Shown piece by piece: positions 15,823 through 25,335 of a stretch of 64,000 bases of DNA. Location of the stretch: contig NZ_JACBZJ010000001.1 in assembly GCF_013409305.1 (NCBI RefSeq), positions 1,798,001-1,862,000 of the forward strand, written 5' to 3'. The notes under the pieces were generated by a model. It searched no databases. It was not told where the DNA came from and saw only the letters and a list, made by a program, of their open reading frames with translations. The position numbers and the translations under genes are program-made. The DNA comes from Cellulomonas soli. Lineage in GTDB: Bacteria > Actinomycetota > Actinomycetes > Actinomycetales > Cellulomonadaceae. Each line of letters opens with the position of its first letter. Within the stretch, counting starts at the first letter, position 1.

Positions 15823-16751
15823 CACGCCCAGGCCTCGGTACCGCAGAGCTGACCCTGCACGGCGGGACGTATGCGCGGGTCTCCGACGTCGTGCTGACGT
15901 TGTCCATCCCGCAGGCCGTGCTCCGTGCCACAGCGGACGGGGTCGTCGTCGAGCCGCGGCACGTCCTCGCGCGGGTGCTGGGTCGGGGCTTCGCGCGGGA
16001 GGTCGGGCGAGAGGACTGGGTGCCGAGCGGGACCCTGTGGTCCGAGCCGTGGTCGGACGTGGTCGAGGTGCGCGCTCGCGGACGTCGCCTGGGCCTGGTC
16101 AACCGGGCGGGTGATCGCTGCAAGTTCACCGTGTCGCGGCGTCGCACGATGGACGAGCTGGTCGCCCTGCTCACCGGGCTCGGGATCCAGGTCGAGCCCC
16201 TCCGTCCGACCTATCGATTCATGGCCGCGACGACGGTCCTGGGGTCGGAACTGCGCGATCGGTCGCAGGTCGCCACCCCCCCGGACGGCGCGGAGGTCTC
16301 CACCCCGCCCGCTGACTCGCGCCGGATGAGGTCGTGGGCGGCGATCGGTCGGGGAACCGTGCTGGGAGGCGTACTCGTGGCCGTCGGACTCCTCGTCGGC
16401 AGGGGCGCCGGTGTGCCGTCGCCGGGGCTGGTGATCGCTGCGGCGCTCGTGTCCCTCGGTGTGTGGCGGCTGGTCACCCTGCCGTTCTCGGGGGCGTACG
16501 TCCGGGGCGGGAAGGTCAGGTACCAGGCGGCCGGGGCGCGCGCGGTCGTGGTCCGTGCGCAGGGGCAGGTCGAGATCGAGTCCAGGATGTTCCTGCCGTT
16601 CGTGCACCTGCACGAGCTGGTCGTGCACCACCCCGACGGATCGCGGACCCTGCTGCCCTGGGCCAGCGCCGCGTCGTGGCGCCGTGCCCCGTCGACCGCC
16701 GCGCTCCGGTCGCGGGAACGGCTCCAGGCCTGGCTCGACGAGGGCGCCTGA
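15819..16751 (+). CDS. Hypothetical membrane protein, WSxPW paralogue 3
   Basis: This 310-residue protein starts at ATG 15819, overlapping the previous stop (ATGA). The N-terminal domain carries LWSEPWSDVVEVRARGRRLG, then CKFTVSRRRTMDELV and a PTYRF segment like the PSRRF of its neighbour. Two transmembrane helices lie at about 180-225. A second beta-rich domain follows with VRGGKVRYQAAGARAVVV and ends with HPDGSRTLLPWASAASW. Two soluble domains thus flank a membrane hairpin. No family is recognised. Confidence 0.65.
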   Translation: MTRPGLGTAELTLHGGTYARVSDVVLTLSIPQAVLRATADGVVVEPRHVLARVLGRGFAREVGREDWVPSGTLWSEPWSDVVEVRARGRRLGLVNRAGDRCKFTVSRRRTMDELVALLTGLGIQVEPLRPTYRFMAATTVLGSELRDRSQVATPPDGAEVSTPPADSRRMRSWAAIGRGTVLGGVLVAVGLLVGRGAGVPSPGLVIAAALVSLGVWRLVTLPFSGAYVRGGKVRYQAAGARAVVVRAQGQVEIESRMFLPFVHLHELVVHHPDGSRTLLPWASAASWRRAPSTAALRSRERLQAWLDEGA

Positions 16752-16810
16752 TCGAGCCGGATCGTCGGGTGGTAGCTGACGCGGCGTAGGGCCGACGATC
16801 CGCGGGGCCG

Positions 16811-19009
16811 TCAGCTCCGTCGGACCCGGTCGAGGAGCAGGACGGCGATGTCGGCGACCTCGGGGACGCCGACCTGCGCTCGCGGGTCGGCCGGTGAGGC
16901 TGCGGCAGCGGCGCCCGCGGCGACGCCGTCGGAGAGCATGACCGTGCAGTAGGGGCAGGCGGTCGCGATGACGTCGGCGCCGGTGGCGACGGCCTCGGCG
17001 GCGCGCGTGGTGCTGATGCGGGTGCCGATGGACTCCTCCATCCACATGCGTGCACCGCCCGCGCCGCAGCAGAAGGACATCTCCTTGTTGCGGGGCATCT
17101 CGGCGAGCTCGACGCCGGGCAGGGCTCCGAGCAGCTCGCGCGGCGGGGAGTAGATCTGGTTGTGCCGGCCCAGGTAGCAGGGGTCGTGGTAGGTCACGGT
17201 GGTGGTGGAGGCCTCGGGTGCGGCCGTGGGGACCAGGCGGCCGTCGGCCACGAGCGTGTCGAGCAGCTCGGTGTGGTGGACGACCTCGAACCGGCCGCCG
17301 ACCTGCGGGTACTCGCGGCTGATCGTGTTGAAGCAGTGCGCGCAGGTGACGACGATGCGCTGCGCGCCGACCTCGTTCAGGGTCTCCACGTTCTGCGCGG
17401 CGAGCATCTGGTAGAGCAGCTCGTTGCCGGCGCGGCGGGCGGGGTCGCCGGTGCAGGTCTCGCCGTCGCCGAGCACCGCGAACGACACCCCGGCGATGTG
17501 CAGCAGCTCGGCCACGGCGCGGGTCGTCTTCTTGGCACGGTCCTCGTAGGCGCCGGCGCAGCCGACCCAGAACAGGTAGTCGACGTCCGCGGCGGACTCG
17601 ACGTCGGCGCCGACCACGGGCACCTCGAAGTCCAGGCCCTTGGCCCAGTCGAGGCGGGCGCGCGCGGGCAGGCCCCACGGGTTGCCCTGGCGCTCGAGCT
17701 TGGTGAACGCGCCGCCGAGCTCGTTGGGGAACGCCGACTCCATGAGCACCTGGTAGCGGCGGATGTCGAGGATCGTGTCGACGTGCTCGATGTCGACGGG
17801 GCACTGCTGCACGCACGCGCCGCACGTGGTGCAGGCCCACAGCACGTCGGGGTCGATGACGCCCGAGGCGACCAGGTCGATGCCCGCGTGCGGGTCCGGC
17901 TCGGTCTCGCCGCTGCCGGCGCGGGTGGCCTGCAGGTAGGGGGCGGTCGCGGCGGCGTGGTCGCGCAGGGCGAGCGTGAACAGCTTGGGGCTCAGCGGCT
18001 TGCCGGTCGCCCACGCGGGGCACTGGTCCTGGCAGCGGCCGCACTCGGTGCAGGTGGAGACGTCGAGCAGGGCCTTCCAGGTGAGGTCCTCGACCGCGCC
18101 GGCGCCCAGGCGCACGTCGTCGGGCAGGTCCTCGAGCGCGTTCAGGTCGATCGGCGAGCCGTCCGGCCCGGCCAACGGCATGAGCGGCCCGAGCGCGGGA
18201 CGGCCGTCGGAGGTGCGGCGCGCGTACACGTTGACGACGGCGAGGAACCGGTGCCAGGCGACGCCCATCGTGGGCTGCAGGCCGACGACGACGAACCAGG
18301 ACATCGACACGAGGATCTTCACGGTCGCGGTCACCACGATCGCCGTCTCCAGCACGGACGTCGACGCGCCGGACCAGAGGCCGCCGTACCAGGCGGTCAG
18401 CGGGAAGTGCCACGCGCTGGCCAGGTGCTCGGTCGCCGGGTCCTGCGAGGCGAGCGCGTACTCCAGACCCCGCAGGGTCAGGGCGGCGGCGACGACCAGC
18501 AGCACGGTGGCCTCGACGAAGTACGCCTGCGCCTGGTTCGAGCCGAAGAACCGGGAGCGGCGCTGCTCCGCCTCGGGTCGGTCGGCGCGCGGCCGGATCC
18601 GCAGCCGCAGCCGGATGAGCCCGATGATGCCGAACAGGGACAGCCACGCGATGGCCTCGATCGCCCACTCCAGGGGCGGCAGGTGGCCGATCACGGGCAG
18701 CCCGTAGGACGGGTCGGCGACCTGCCCGTACCCGCTGACCAGGGTGAGGAACAGCAGCGGGAACGAGACCATCACGGCCCAGTGCGCGACCCGCACGGCG
18801 GGCTTGTGCTGGAACCGGCCGTGCCCGATCAGCTCGCGCAGCAGCATGCCCAGCCGCGGCCCGACCGGCGCGAACCGGCCCGGCGCGGGTCGGCCGATCC
18901 GCACGGTCGCGACGATGCGCATCACCCCGCGGACGAACACGGCGACACCGCCGACGGTCGCGACGACCACCAGCGCCAGGCACACACCCCGCAGCAGATC
19001 CACGCGCAC
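16811..19009 (-). CDS. Membrane (Fe-S)-binding oxidoreductase, heterodisulfide-reductase-like
   Basis: The 732-residue protein has five or six N-terminal transmembrane helices of the nitrate-reductase-gamma/HdrE type (to about 260). Two ferredoxin-type 4Fe-4S motifs follow (CTECGRCQDQCP and CTTCGACVQQCP, near 320-425). Then come two CCG-type domains with Cys clusters (FWVGCAG ... CTGDP; TCAHCFN; DPCYLGRHN; FCCGAGG). This layout is that of actinobacterial Fe-S oxidoreductases thought to pass electrons between the quinone pool and soluble partners. The start is the GTG at 19009; the second GTG at 19003 is equally possible. The gene is monocistronic, divergent from mrpA. Confidence 0.88.
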   Translation of the reverse strand: MRVDLLRGVCLALVVVATVGGVAVFVRGVMRIVATVRIGRPAPGRFAPVGPRLGMLLRELIGHGRFQHKPAVRVAHWAVMVSFPLLFLTLVSGYGQVADPSYGLPVIGHLPPLEWAIEAIAWLSLFGIIGLIRLRLRIRPRADRPEAEQRRSRFFGSNQAQAYFVEATVLLVVAAALTLRGLEYALASQDPATEHLASAWHFPLTAWYGGLWSGASTSVLETAIVVTATVKILVSMSWFVVVGLQPTMGVAWHRFLAVVNVYARRTSDGRPALGPLMPLAGPDGSPIDLNALEDLPDDVRLGAGAVEDLTWKALLDVSTCTECGRCQDQCPAWATGKPLSPKLFTLALRDHAAATAPYLQATRAGSGETEPDPHAGIDLVASGVIDPDVLWACTTCGACVQQCPVDIEHVDTILDIRRYQVLMESAFPNELGGAFTKLERQGNPWGLPARARLDWAKGLDFEVPVVGADVESAADVDYLFWVGCAGAYEDRAKKTTRAVAELLHIAGVSFAVLGDGETCTGDPARRAGNELLYQMLAAQNVETLNEVGAQRIVVTCAHCFNTISREYPQVGGRFEVVHHTELLDTLVADGRLVPTAAPEASTTTVTYHDPCYLGRHNQIYSPPRELLGALPGVELAEMPRNKEMSFCCGAGGARMWMEESIGTRISTTRAAEAVATGADVIATACPYCTVMLSDGVAAGAAAAASPADPRAQVGVPEVADIAVLLLDRVRRS

Positions 19010-19150
19010 ACGCTAACCGGCGCGGGTGTCGCACCGGGCGCGTGACGTGCGCCTGAGGGAGAGTTGGCGCAGCCGTGGGAAGGCCGTGGGAATCTCATTG
19101 ATAGGGTTGCCTCACCGACCCCCCGCCCCCCGACGAGGACGGAGCCGGAT

Positions 19151-22100
19151 GTGCTGATCCTGTTGGCCGTTCACCTGCTCGCCGCTCTCGTCGCGCCCGT
19201 GCTGGTCCGGCTAATGGGGCGCCGGGCGTTCTGGGTCCTGGCGCTGGCACCCGCGTCCGCCGCGGTCTGGGCGCTGACGTGGACGTCCCGGGTGCAGCAC
19301 GGGAACGGCCCGACCGAGGTCGTCGAGTGGATCCCGCAGCTGGGCCTCGAGCTGAGCTTCCGGCTGGACACGCTGTCCTGGCTGATGGTGCTCGTGGTCG
19401 GCGGCGTCGGAGCGCTCGTGCTCCTGTACTGCTCGGCGTACTTCTCCGCGCACGCCTCGGGCCTGGGCCGGTTCGGCGGGGTGTTCGTCGCGTTCGCCGG
19501 GGCGATGCTCGGGCTCGTCTCCGCCGACGACGTGCTGCTCATGTTCGTGTTCTGGGAGCTGACGACGGTGACGTCGTACCTGCTCATCGGCCACTACTTC
19601 GACCGCAAGGCCAGCCGGCGTGCGGCCATGCAGGCCATCGTCGTGACCACCGCGGGCGGCCTGACCATGCTCGTCGGGCTCGTGCTGCTCGGGCACGCTG
19701 CGGGCACCTACCGGCTCTCGGAGCTGCTCGCCGACCCGCCGCAGGGCACCACGCTCGTCACCGTCGCGATCGTCTGCCTGCTGGCCGGTGCGGCCACCAA
19801 GTCGGCGCTCATCCCGTTCCACTTCTGGCTGCCCGCGGCGATGGCCGCCCCGACCCCGGTCAGCGCCTACCTGCACGCCGCCGCGATGGTGAAGGCCGGC
19901 GTGTACCTGGTCGCACGGTTCGCGCCCGCGTACGGGCAGGACCCGGCGTGGCGGGCGATCGTGGTGACGCTCGGCGTCGGCACGCTGCTGCTCGGCGGGT
20001 ACCGCGCCCTGCGCCAGCACGACCTCAAGCTCGTGCTCGCGTTCGGCACGGTCAGCCAGCTCGGGCTCATCGTGCTCATGGTCGGCCTGGGCACGCAGGC
20101 GACCGCGCTCGCCGGTCTGGCGATGCTCGGCGCGCACGCCATGTTCAAGGCGTCGCTGTTCCTCGTCGTCGGCGTGGTCGACGCGGCGACCGGCACCCGT
20201 GACCTGCGGCGGCTCTCCGGCGTCGGACGCGAGCTGCCGTGGACCGCGACCGCCGGTGCCCTGGCGACGGCCTCGATGATCGGCCTGCCGCCGTTCGCGG
20301 GTTTCGTCGCGAAGGAAGCGGCGCTCGAGTCGCTCGCGCACCTCGGTGACGGGCTCGGCACGTTCCTGCTGGTCGCGGTGGCGGTCGGCTCGGTGCTGAC
20401 CGTCGCGTACGGGTTGCGGCTGTGGTGGGGCGCGTTCGCCACCAAGCGCGTCGTCTCGCACGAGTCGGTGCAACCGATGGCGGACGGCACGGTGCCCTCG
20501 GCGTCCGCACCCCTGCCCGACGGCACCGCGGAGCCCGCGCCGATCACGCACCCCTCGATGCTGCTGGTCTGGCCGGCGATGGTCCTGGCGCTGCTCGGGC
20601 TGGCGGTGGCGCTGCTGCCCGGGCTCGGCGAGAACCTCCTGCAGCCGTACGCCGACCAGTCGCCCACGGGCGAGCCGGGTCACCTGGCGCTCTGGGCCGG
20701 CCTGACGCCGACGCTCGGGCTCACCGTGCTGATCCTGGCGGCCGGTCTGCTGCTCTTCCTGGTCCGGGACCGGGTCGAACGCCTGCAGGCCGGGCGGTAC
20801 CGCGGGCCCGAGGCCGACCGCGTGTACCGGCGGTTCATGCGCCGCCTCGACGACGTCGCCGCGGACGTCACGGCCGTCACGCAGCGAGGCTCGCTGCCGC
20901 TCTACCTGGGCGGGATCCTCGTGGTCTTCGTCGTCGGCGTGGGCACGGCCCTGATCGTCGGCGGGGACGGCATCGGTCCGACCCGGTGGTGGGACCAGCC
21001 CGCGCAGGTCGTGTTCGGCGGGGTCGCGATCGTCTCGGCCGTCCTGGCCGCCCGCGCGCGTCGACGGCTCAAGGCCGTGATCCTGCTCGGCATCGGCGGC
21101 TACGCGGTGGCCGGGCTCTTCCTGCTGCACGGCGCACCCGACCTCGCGCTCACCCAGGTGCTCGTCGAGACGGTCACGCTCGTCGTGTTCGTCCTCGTGC
21201 TGCGCCGGCTGCCCCCGTACTTCTCCGACCGGCCGCTCGCCGGGTCGCGCTGGCTGCGCCTGGCGGTCGGGCTCGGGGTCGGGCTGACCGTCGCCGGGAT
21301 CGCGCTCGTCGTGCCCGGCGCCCGGGTGCACCCGCCCGTCTCGGAGGACTTCGCGCAGGAGGCCGTGCAGTGGGGCGGCGGCACGAACATCGTCAACGTC
21401 ACGCTCGTCGACATCCGCGCCTGGGACACGATGGGCGAGATCTCGGTGCTGCTCGTGGCGGCCACCGGGGTCGCCTCGCTCGTGTTCCTGTCCCGACGCA
21501 GCGGCGCGATCTTCCGCGCGCAGGACGCCCCGCAGGACCGGGCCGTGTGGGCCGGCGCCGGGAACGACCCGATGGCCGCGCTGCGCCACCACCAGGGCCC
21601 GGGCGACGTCGCCGAGGCCCGGCAGGCCGCGATGGACTCCGGGGCCGCGACCTCCGGGGCGCAGGCGCGCGAGTGGCTGCTCGCCGGCCGCACGCTCGCC
21701 CCGCAACGACGGTCCGTGGTCTTCGAGGTCGTCGTCCGGCTGCTGTTCCACACGATGATCGTCTACTCGGTGTACCTGCTGTTCTCCGGGCACAACGCCC
21801 CCGGCGGCGGGTTCGCCGCGGGCCTGGTCACCGGCATCGCGCTGATCGTCCGGTACCTGGCCGGCGGGCGGTACGAGCTCGGTGAGGCCGCTCCCGTGCA
21901 GCCCGGCGTGCTGCTCGGGCTCGGTCTGTTCCTGTCCGTCGGTGTGGGCCTGTTCGCGCTCGTGCTGGGCGGGTCCGTGCTTCAGTCCTGGCTGATCGAC
22001 CTGCACGTGCCGCTGATCGGCACGGTGCACCTGGTGACCAGCCTGTTCTTCGACGTCGGCGTGTATCTCGTGGTCGTCGGGCTGGTGCTCGACATCCTGC

Positions 22101-22231
22101 GCAGCCTCGGTGCCGAGCTCGACCGGCGGGCCGAGGCCGGTGAGGACGACCTCGAGCACGCGGCCGACCGGACCGACGTGACCGCCCGGGTCTCCGCGGA
22201 CGGCCGACCGGACGGCGGTGCGACCCGATGA
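19151..22231 (+). CDS. mrpA: Na+/H+ antiporter subunit A (MrpA with fused MrpB-like domain)
   Basis: MrpA is the large subunit of the multisubunit cation/proton antiporter. The 1026-residue protein is almost entirely transmembrane. Residues ~1-480 are the NuoL-like antiporter module, with FVFWELTTVTSYLLIGHYF and a Lys-containing helix GAATKSALIPFHFWLPAAM. The C-terminal ~250 residues contain the MnhB-like helices (HNAPGGGFAAGLVTGIALIV), so A and B are one chain, as in many actinobacteria. I chose GTG 19151 (GGAG 6 bases upstream); the open frame back to 19064 is not hydrophobic. The stop overlaps mrpC (ATGA). Confidence 0.95.
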   Translation: MLILLAVHLLAALVAPVLVRLMGRRAFWVLALAPASAAVWALTWTSRVQHGNGPTEVVEWIPQLGLELSFRLDTLSWLMVLVVGGVGALVLLYCSAYFSAHASGLGRFGGVFVAFAGAMLGLVSADDVLLMFVFWELTTVTSYLLIGHYFDRKASRRAAMQAIVVTTAGGLTMLVGLVLLGHAAGTYRLSELLADPPQGTTLVTVAIVCLLAGAATKSALIPFHFWLPAAMAAPTPVSAYLHAAAMVKAGVYLVARFAPAYGQDPAWRAIVVTLGVGTLLLGGYRALRQHDLKLVLAFGTVSQLGLIVLMVGLGTQATALAGLAMLGAHAMFKASLFLVVGVVDAATGTRDLRRLSGVGRELPWTATAGALATASMIGLPPFAGFVAKEAALESLAHLGDGLGTFLLVAVAVGSVLTVAYGLRLWWGAFATKRVVSHESVQPMADGTVPSASAPLPDGTAEPAPITHPSMLLVWPAMVLALLGLAVALLPGLGENLLQPYADQSPTGEPGHLALWAGLTPTLGLTVLILAAGLLLFLVRDRVERLQAGRYRGPEADRVYRRFMRRLDDVAADVTAVTQRGSLPLYLGGILVVFVVGVGTALIVGGDGIGPTRWWDQPAQVVFGGVAIVSAVLAARARRRLKAVILLGIGGYAVAGLFLLHGAPDLALTQVLVETVTLVVFVLVLRRLPPYFSDRPLAGSRWLRLAVGLGVGLTVAGIALVVPGARVHPPVSEDFAQEAVQWGGGTNIVNVTLVDIRAWDTMGEISVLLVAATGVASLVFLSRRSGAIFRAQDAPQDRAVWAGAGNDPMAALRHHQGPGDVAEARQAAMDSGAATSGAQAREWLLAGRTLAPQRRSVVFEVVVRLLFHTMIVYSVYLLFSGHNAPGGGFAAGLVTGIALIVRYLAGGRYELGEAAPVQPGVLLGLGLFLSVGVGLFALVLGGSVLQSWLIDLHVPLIGTVHLVTSLFFDVGVYLVVVGLVLDILRSLGAELDRRAEAGEDDLEHAADRTDVTARVSADGRPDGGATR

Positions 22232-22716
22232 TCGACATGAGCCCGAACCTCGTCCTCGTCGTGACGATCGCCGCGCTGTTCACGGTCGGGGTGTACCTGC
22301 TGCTCGAACGCAGCCTGTCGCGCGTGCTCATCGGCGTGATCCTCATCGGCAACGGCGCGAACCTGCTGTTCCTCGTCGCCGGAGGAGCAGCCGGCCGGCC
22401 ACCGCTCGTGGGGGTCGAGCCCGAGGGCGAGATGAGCGACCCGCTGCCGCAGGCCATGGTGCTCACCGCGATCGTCATCACGCTCGGCATGACCGCGTTC
22501 CTGCTGGCCATGGCCTACCGGTCCTGGCAGCTTCACGGCCACGACGAGGTGCAGGACGACGTCGAGGACCGGCGCATCGTGCGCCTGGCCGCGCTCGACG
22601 AACGCGCGTTCGTCGACACCGACACCGAGGGCGTCGTGGAGTCGCTCGACGAGGAGGCGGCGCTGGCGCGCGACGAGACGGACGACGGGCACGGGACGGA
22701 GGTGGAGCAGCGATGA
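22228..22716 (+). CDS. mrpC: Na+/H+ antiporter subunit C
   Basis: The 162-residue protein has three NuoK-like helices: residues ~7-25, 28-50 containing VILIGNGANLLFLVAGG, and 75-98 (MVLTAIVITLGMTAFLLAMA). An acidic cytoplasmic tail of about 55 residues follows, absent from the ~113-residue Bacillus MrpC. ATG 22228 overlaps the mrpA stop, and its own stop overlaps mrpD, both by 4 nt. Confidence 0.94.
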   Translation: MIDMSPNLVLVVTIAALFTVGVYLLLERSLSRVLIGVILIGNGANLLFLVAGGAAGRPPLVGVEPEGEMSDPLPQAMVLTAIVITLGMTAFLLAMAYRSWQLHGHDEVQDDVEDRRIVRLAALDERAFVDTDTEGVVESLDEEAALARDETDDGHGTEVEQR

Positions 22717-24269
22717 CCGACATGACCTGGGTCGTGCCGCTGCCCGTCATGCTGCCCCTGCTCGGCGCCGGGCTCACGCTCGCGCTGTACGGCCGCCCGC
22801 GCGTGCAGCGCGTCGTGAGCGTGTCGGTGCTGAGCCTCGCGCTGCTCGCCTCGGCCACGCTGCTCGTGCTCGCCGACGACGGGCCGCTCGTCGTCGAGAT
22901 CGGCGGCTGGGCGGCGCCCGTCGGCATCGACCTGGTGGCCGACCGGCTCTCGGCCCTCATGCTCACCATCTCCGGCGCGGTCACGCTCTGCGTGCTCCTG
23001 TACTCGCTCGCGCAGAGCCAGGAGGACGACGAGGAGTCGGCGCCCGTCTCGATCTACCACCCGACGTACCTGGTGCTGACCGCCGGGGTGGCCAACGCGT
23101 TCCTGTCCGGCGACCTGTTCAACCTGTACGTCGGGTTCGAGATCCTGCTCGCCGCCTCCTACGTGCTGCTCACGCTCGGCGGCACGGGCGAGCGCATCCG
23201 CGCGGGCACGATCTACGTGGTCGTCGCGCTGCTGTCCTCCGTGCTGTTCCTCGTCGCCATCGCGATGATCTACGCCGCGACCGGCACGGTGAACCTGGCC
23301 CAGCTGGCGATCCGGCTGCCCGAGATCGACCCCGGGACGCAGCTCGTGCTGCAGGTCATGCTCCTGCTCGCGTTCGCGATCAAGGCGGCGATCTTCCCGC
23401 TGTCGGCCTGGCTGCCGGACTCCTACCCGACCGCGCCGGCGCCCGTCACGGCCGTGTTCGCCGGCCTGCTCACCAAGGTCGGCGTCTACGCGATCATCCG
23501 CACGCAGACCCTGCTGTTCCCCGGCGGACGCCTGGACGACGTGCTCATGTGGGCGGCGCTGGCGACCATGCTCATCGGCATCCTCGGCGCGGTCGCGCAG
23601 GACGACATCAAACGTCTGCTGTCGTTCACGCTGGTCAGCCACATCGGCTTCATGGTGTTCGGCATCGCCCTGTCCAGCGAGGCCGGCATGACCGCGGCGA
23701 TCTACTACGTCGCGCACCACATCACCGTGCAGACCGCGCTGTTCCTCGTCGTGGGGCTCGTCGAACGGGCGGGCGGGTCGACGTCCCTCGAGCGCCTCGG
23801 CGGCCTGGCCCGGTTCGCGCCGCTGCTGGCCGTGCTCTTCTTCGTGCCCGCGATGAACCTGGCCGGCATCCCGCCGCTGTCCGGGTTCCTCGGCAAGGTC
23901 GGGCTGCTCGAGGCGGGCGTCGCCTCGGGCACCGCGCTGGCGTACGTGCTCGTCGCCGGGTCGGTCCTCACCTCGCTGCTCACCCTGTACGCGCTGGTCA
24001 AGGCGTGGAACAAGGCGTTCTGGCAGACCCCGCCCGAGGACCCGCTGCCCGCCCGGCTGCCCGTCGGCATGGTCGTGCCGACCGCGGCGCTCGTCAGCCT
24101 CGGCCTCGCGCTGACCCTGGCCGCCGGCCCGCTGTACGCGTACACCTCGCGCGCGGCGCAGGCTCTCGCGGAGCGCGACCCGTACGTGAACGCGGTCCTG
24201 CCCGACGGCGAACGTGGGCCCGGGGAGTCCGCCGACGTCGCCGAGACCGACGAGGGGGGGCACGGATGA
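22713..24269 (+). CDS. mrpD: Na+/H+ antiporter subunit D
   Basis: The 518-residue, ~14-helix protein is the second NuoL/M/N-like antiporter subunit. Typical elements are the Glu in NLYVGFEILLAASYVLL, the Lys in LLAFAIKAAIFPLSAWLPDS and the PAPVTAVFAGLLTKVG segment, which belong to the proton channel of the family. ATG 22713 overlaps the mrpC stop; the frame is open upstream but inside mrpC. The stop overlaps mrpE. Confidence 0.95.
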   Translation: MTDMTWVVPLPVMLPLLGAGLTLALYGRPRVQRVVSVSVLSLALLASATLLVLADDGPLVVEIGGWAAPVGIDLVADRLSALMLTISGAVTLCVLLYSLAQSQEDDEESAPVSIYHPTYLVLTAGVANAFLSGDLFNLYVGFEILLAASYVLLTLGGTGERIRAGTIYVVVALLSSVLFLVAIAMIYAATGTVNLAQLAIRLPEIDPGTQLVLQVMLLLAFAIKAAIFPLSAWLPDSYPTAPAPVTAVFAGLLTKVGVYAIIRTQTLLFPGGRLDDVLMWAALATMLIGILGAVAQDDIKRLLSFTLVSHIGFMVFGIALSSEAGMTAAIYYVAHHITVQTALFLVVGLVERAGGSTSLERLGGLARFAPLLAVLFFVPAMNLAGIPPLSGFLGKVGLLEAGVASGTALAYVLVAGSVLTSLLTLYALVKAWNKAFWQTPPEDPLPARLPVGMVVPTAALVSLGLALTLAAGPLYAYTSRAAQALAERDPYVNAVLPDGERGPGESADVAETDEGGHG

Positions 24270-24862
24270 CGCTGCACACCCGCCGCGCCCGGCTGCGCAC
24301 CCAGTGGGGCACGATCGTCTGGCTCACCGCCGTGTGGGTGCTGCTGTGGGGGGACCTGTCCGTCGGCAACGTGCTCGCCGGGCTCGTGATCGCGGTGCTC
24401 GTCACCCTCGGGCTGCGGATGGCGGCCATCGAGTTCCACGGTCGCGTCCGGCCGTTCGCCGTGCTGCACCTGTTCACCCGGTTCGGGATCGACCTGGTGA
24501 GGGCGTCGTTCGAGGTCGCGTTCATCGCCCTGCGCCCCGGGTACACCCCCCGAGGGGCGGTGATCGGCGTGCAGCTGCGCAGCCACTCCGACCTCTACCT
24601 GACGATGACCGCGGAGCTGTGCTCGCTCGTGCCCGGCTCGATCGTCGTCGAGGCGCACCGACTCACCGGGATGCTCTACCTGCACGTGCTCGACGTCCGG
24701 CAGTCCGGCGGGGTGGAGCACGCGCGACGCCACGTGCTGGACCAGGAGGAGCGCGTGCTGCGCGCGTTCGCCTCGGCCGCCGAGCTGGCCGACGCGGGCC
24801 TGCTGCCCGGCGTCCCGGGCCCGCGACCGGGGACTCCACGAGGAACGGAGGCCGGCTCGTGA
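24266..24862 (+). CDS. mrpE: Na+/H+ antiporter subunit E
   Basis: The 198-residue protein has two N-terminal helices (TIVWLTAVWVLLWGDLSVGN and VLAGLVIAVLVTLGL) and the cytoplasmic MrpE domain: LHLFTRFGIDLVRASFEVA, LYLTMTAELCSLVPGSIV and LYLHVLD. These are the hallmarks of this subunit. ATG 24266 overlaps the mrpD stop by 4 nt and the stop overlaps mrpF. Confidence 0.94.
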   Translation: MTLHTRRARLRTQWGTIVWLTAVWVLLWGDLSVGNVLAGLVIAVLVTLGLRMAAIEFHGRVRPFAVLHLFTRFGIDLVRASFEVAFIALRPGYTPRGAVIGVQLRSHSDLYLTMTAELCSLVPGSIVVEAHRLTGMLYLHVLDVRQSGGVEHARRHVLDQEERVLRAFASAAELADAGLLPGVPGPRPGTPRGTEAGS

Positions 24863-25335
24863 CCGTCGTCGCGCTCGTGTGCGCCGTGATGCTGACCGTC
24901 GGCACCGTGCTGTCGATCGCCCGGGCCGAGAAGGGCCCCTCGATGCTCGACCGGACCATCGCGCTCGACATCGTCGTCACGATGATGATCGCCGGCGTCG
25001 CGCTCTACGCCGCCGTGCACCGCCGGGCCGACGTCGTCCCCGTGCTCGTCGTGCTCTCGCTCGTCGGGTTCGTCGGCTCGGTGACCGTCGCCCGGTTCGC
25101 CTCCGTGGAGCCCGAGGGGGAGGGCCGGGTGCGCACGCGCGAGGAGATCGCCGCCGAGGAGGCCGAACGTCGACGCGTCGAGGCCGAGAACGAGGAACGG
25201 CGTCGGGCCTGGGCCCTCGGTCGCCAGCGGCCGGACGAGCAGCACCCCGACGGGCCGGAGTCCGGCGAGGAGCAGCCCGACCAGCAGCAGCCCGACGGGC
25301 CGCAGTCCGACGAGCAGCAGGGGAGCGGACGATGA
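24859..25335 (+). CDS. mrpF: Na+/H+ antiporter subunit F with long charged tail
   Basis: The first ~85 residues are an ordinary MrpF: three helices, with GPSMLDRTIALDIVVTMMIA in the middle. The protein then continues for ~70 more residues, first as a charged helix (EEIAAEEAERRRVEAENEER) and then as an imperfect repeat rich in Asp, Glu, Gln and Pro (QPDGPQSDEQQ). Typical MrpF proteins are ~90 residues, so the tail is an add-on of unknown role. GTG 24859 overlaps mrpE. Confidence 0.93.
   Translation: MTVVALVCAVMLTVGTVLSIARAEKGPSMLDRTIALDIVVTMMIAGVALYAAVHRRADVVPVLVVLSLVGFVGSVTVARFASVEPEGEGRVRTREEIAAEEAERRRVEAENEERRRAWALGRQRPDEQHPDGPESGEEQPDQQQPDGPQSDEQQGSGR

Noticed and set aside
16811-19045. 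A 627-residue + strand frame (17162-19045) with His/Arg/Gly-rich sequence
   Set aside because: It is the antisense shadow of the Fe-S oxidoreductase, whose Cys motifs and membrane helices are unambiguous.
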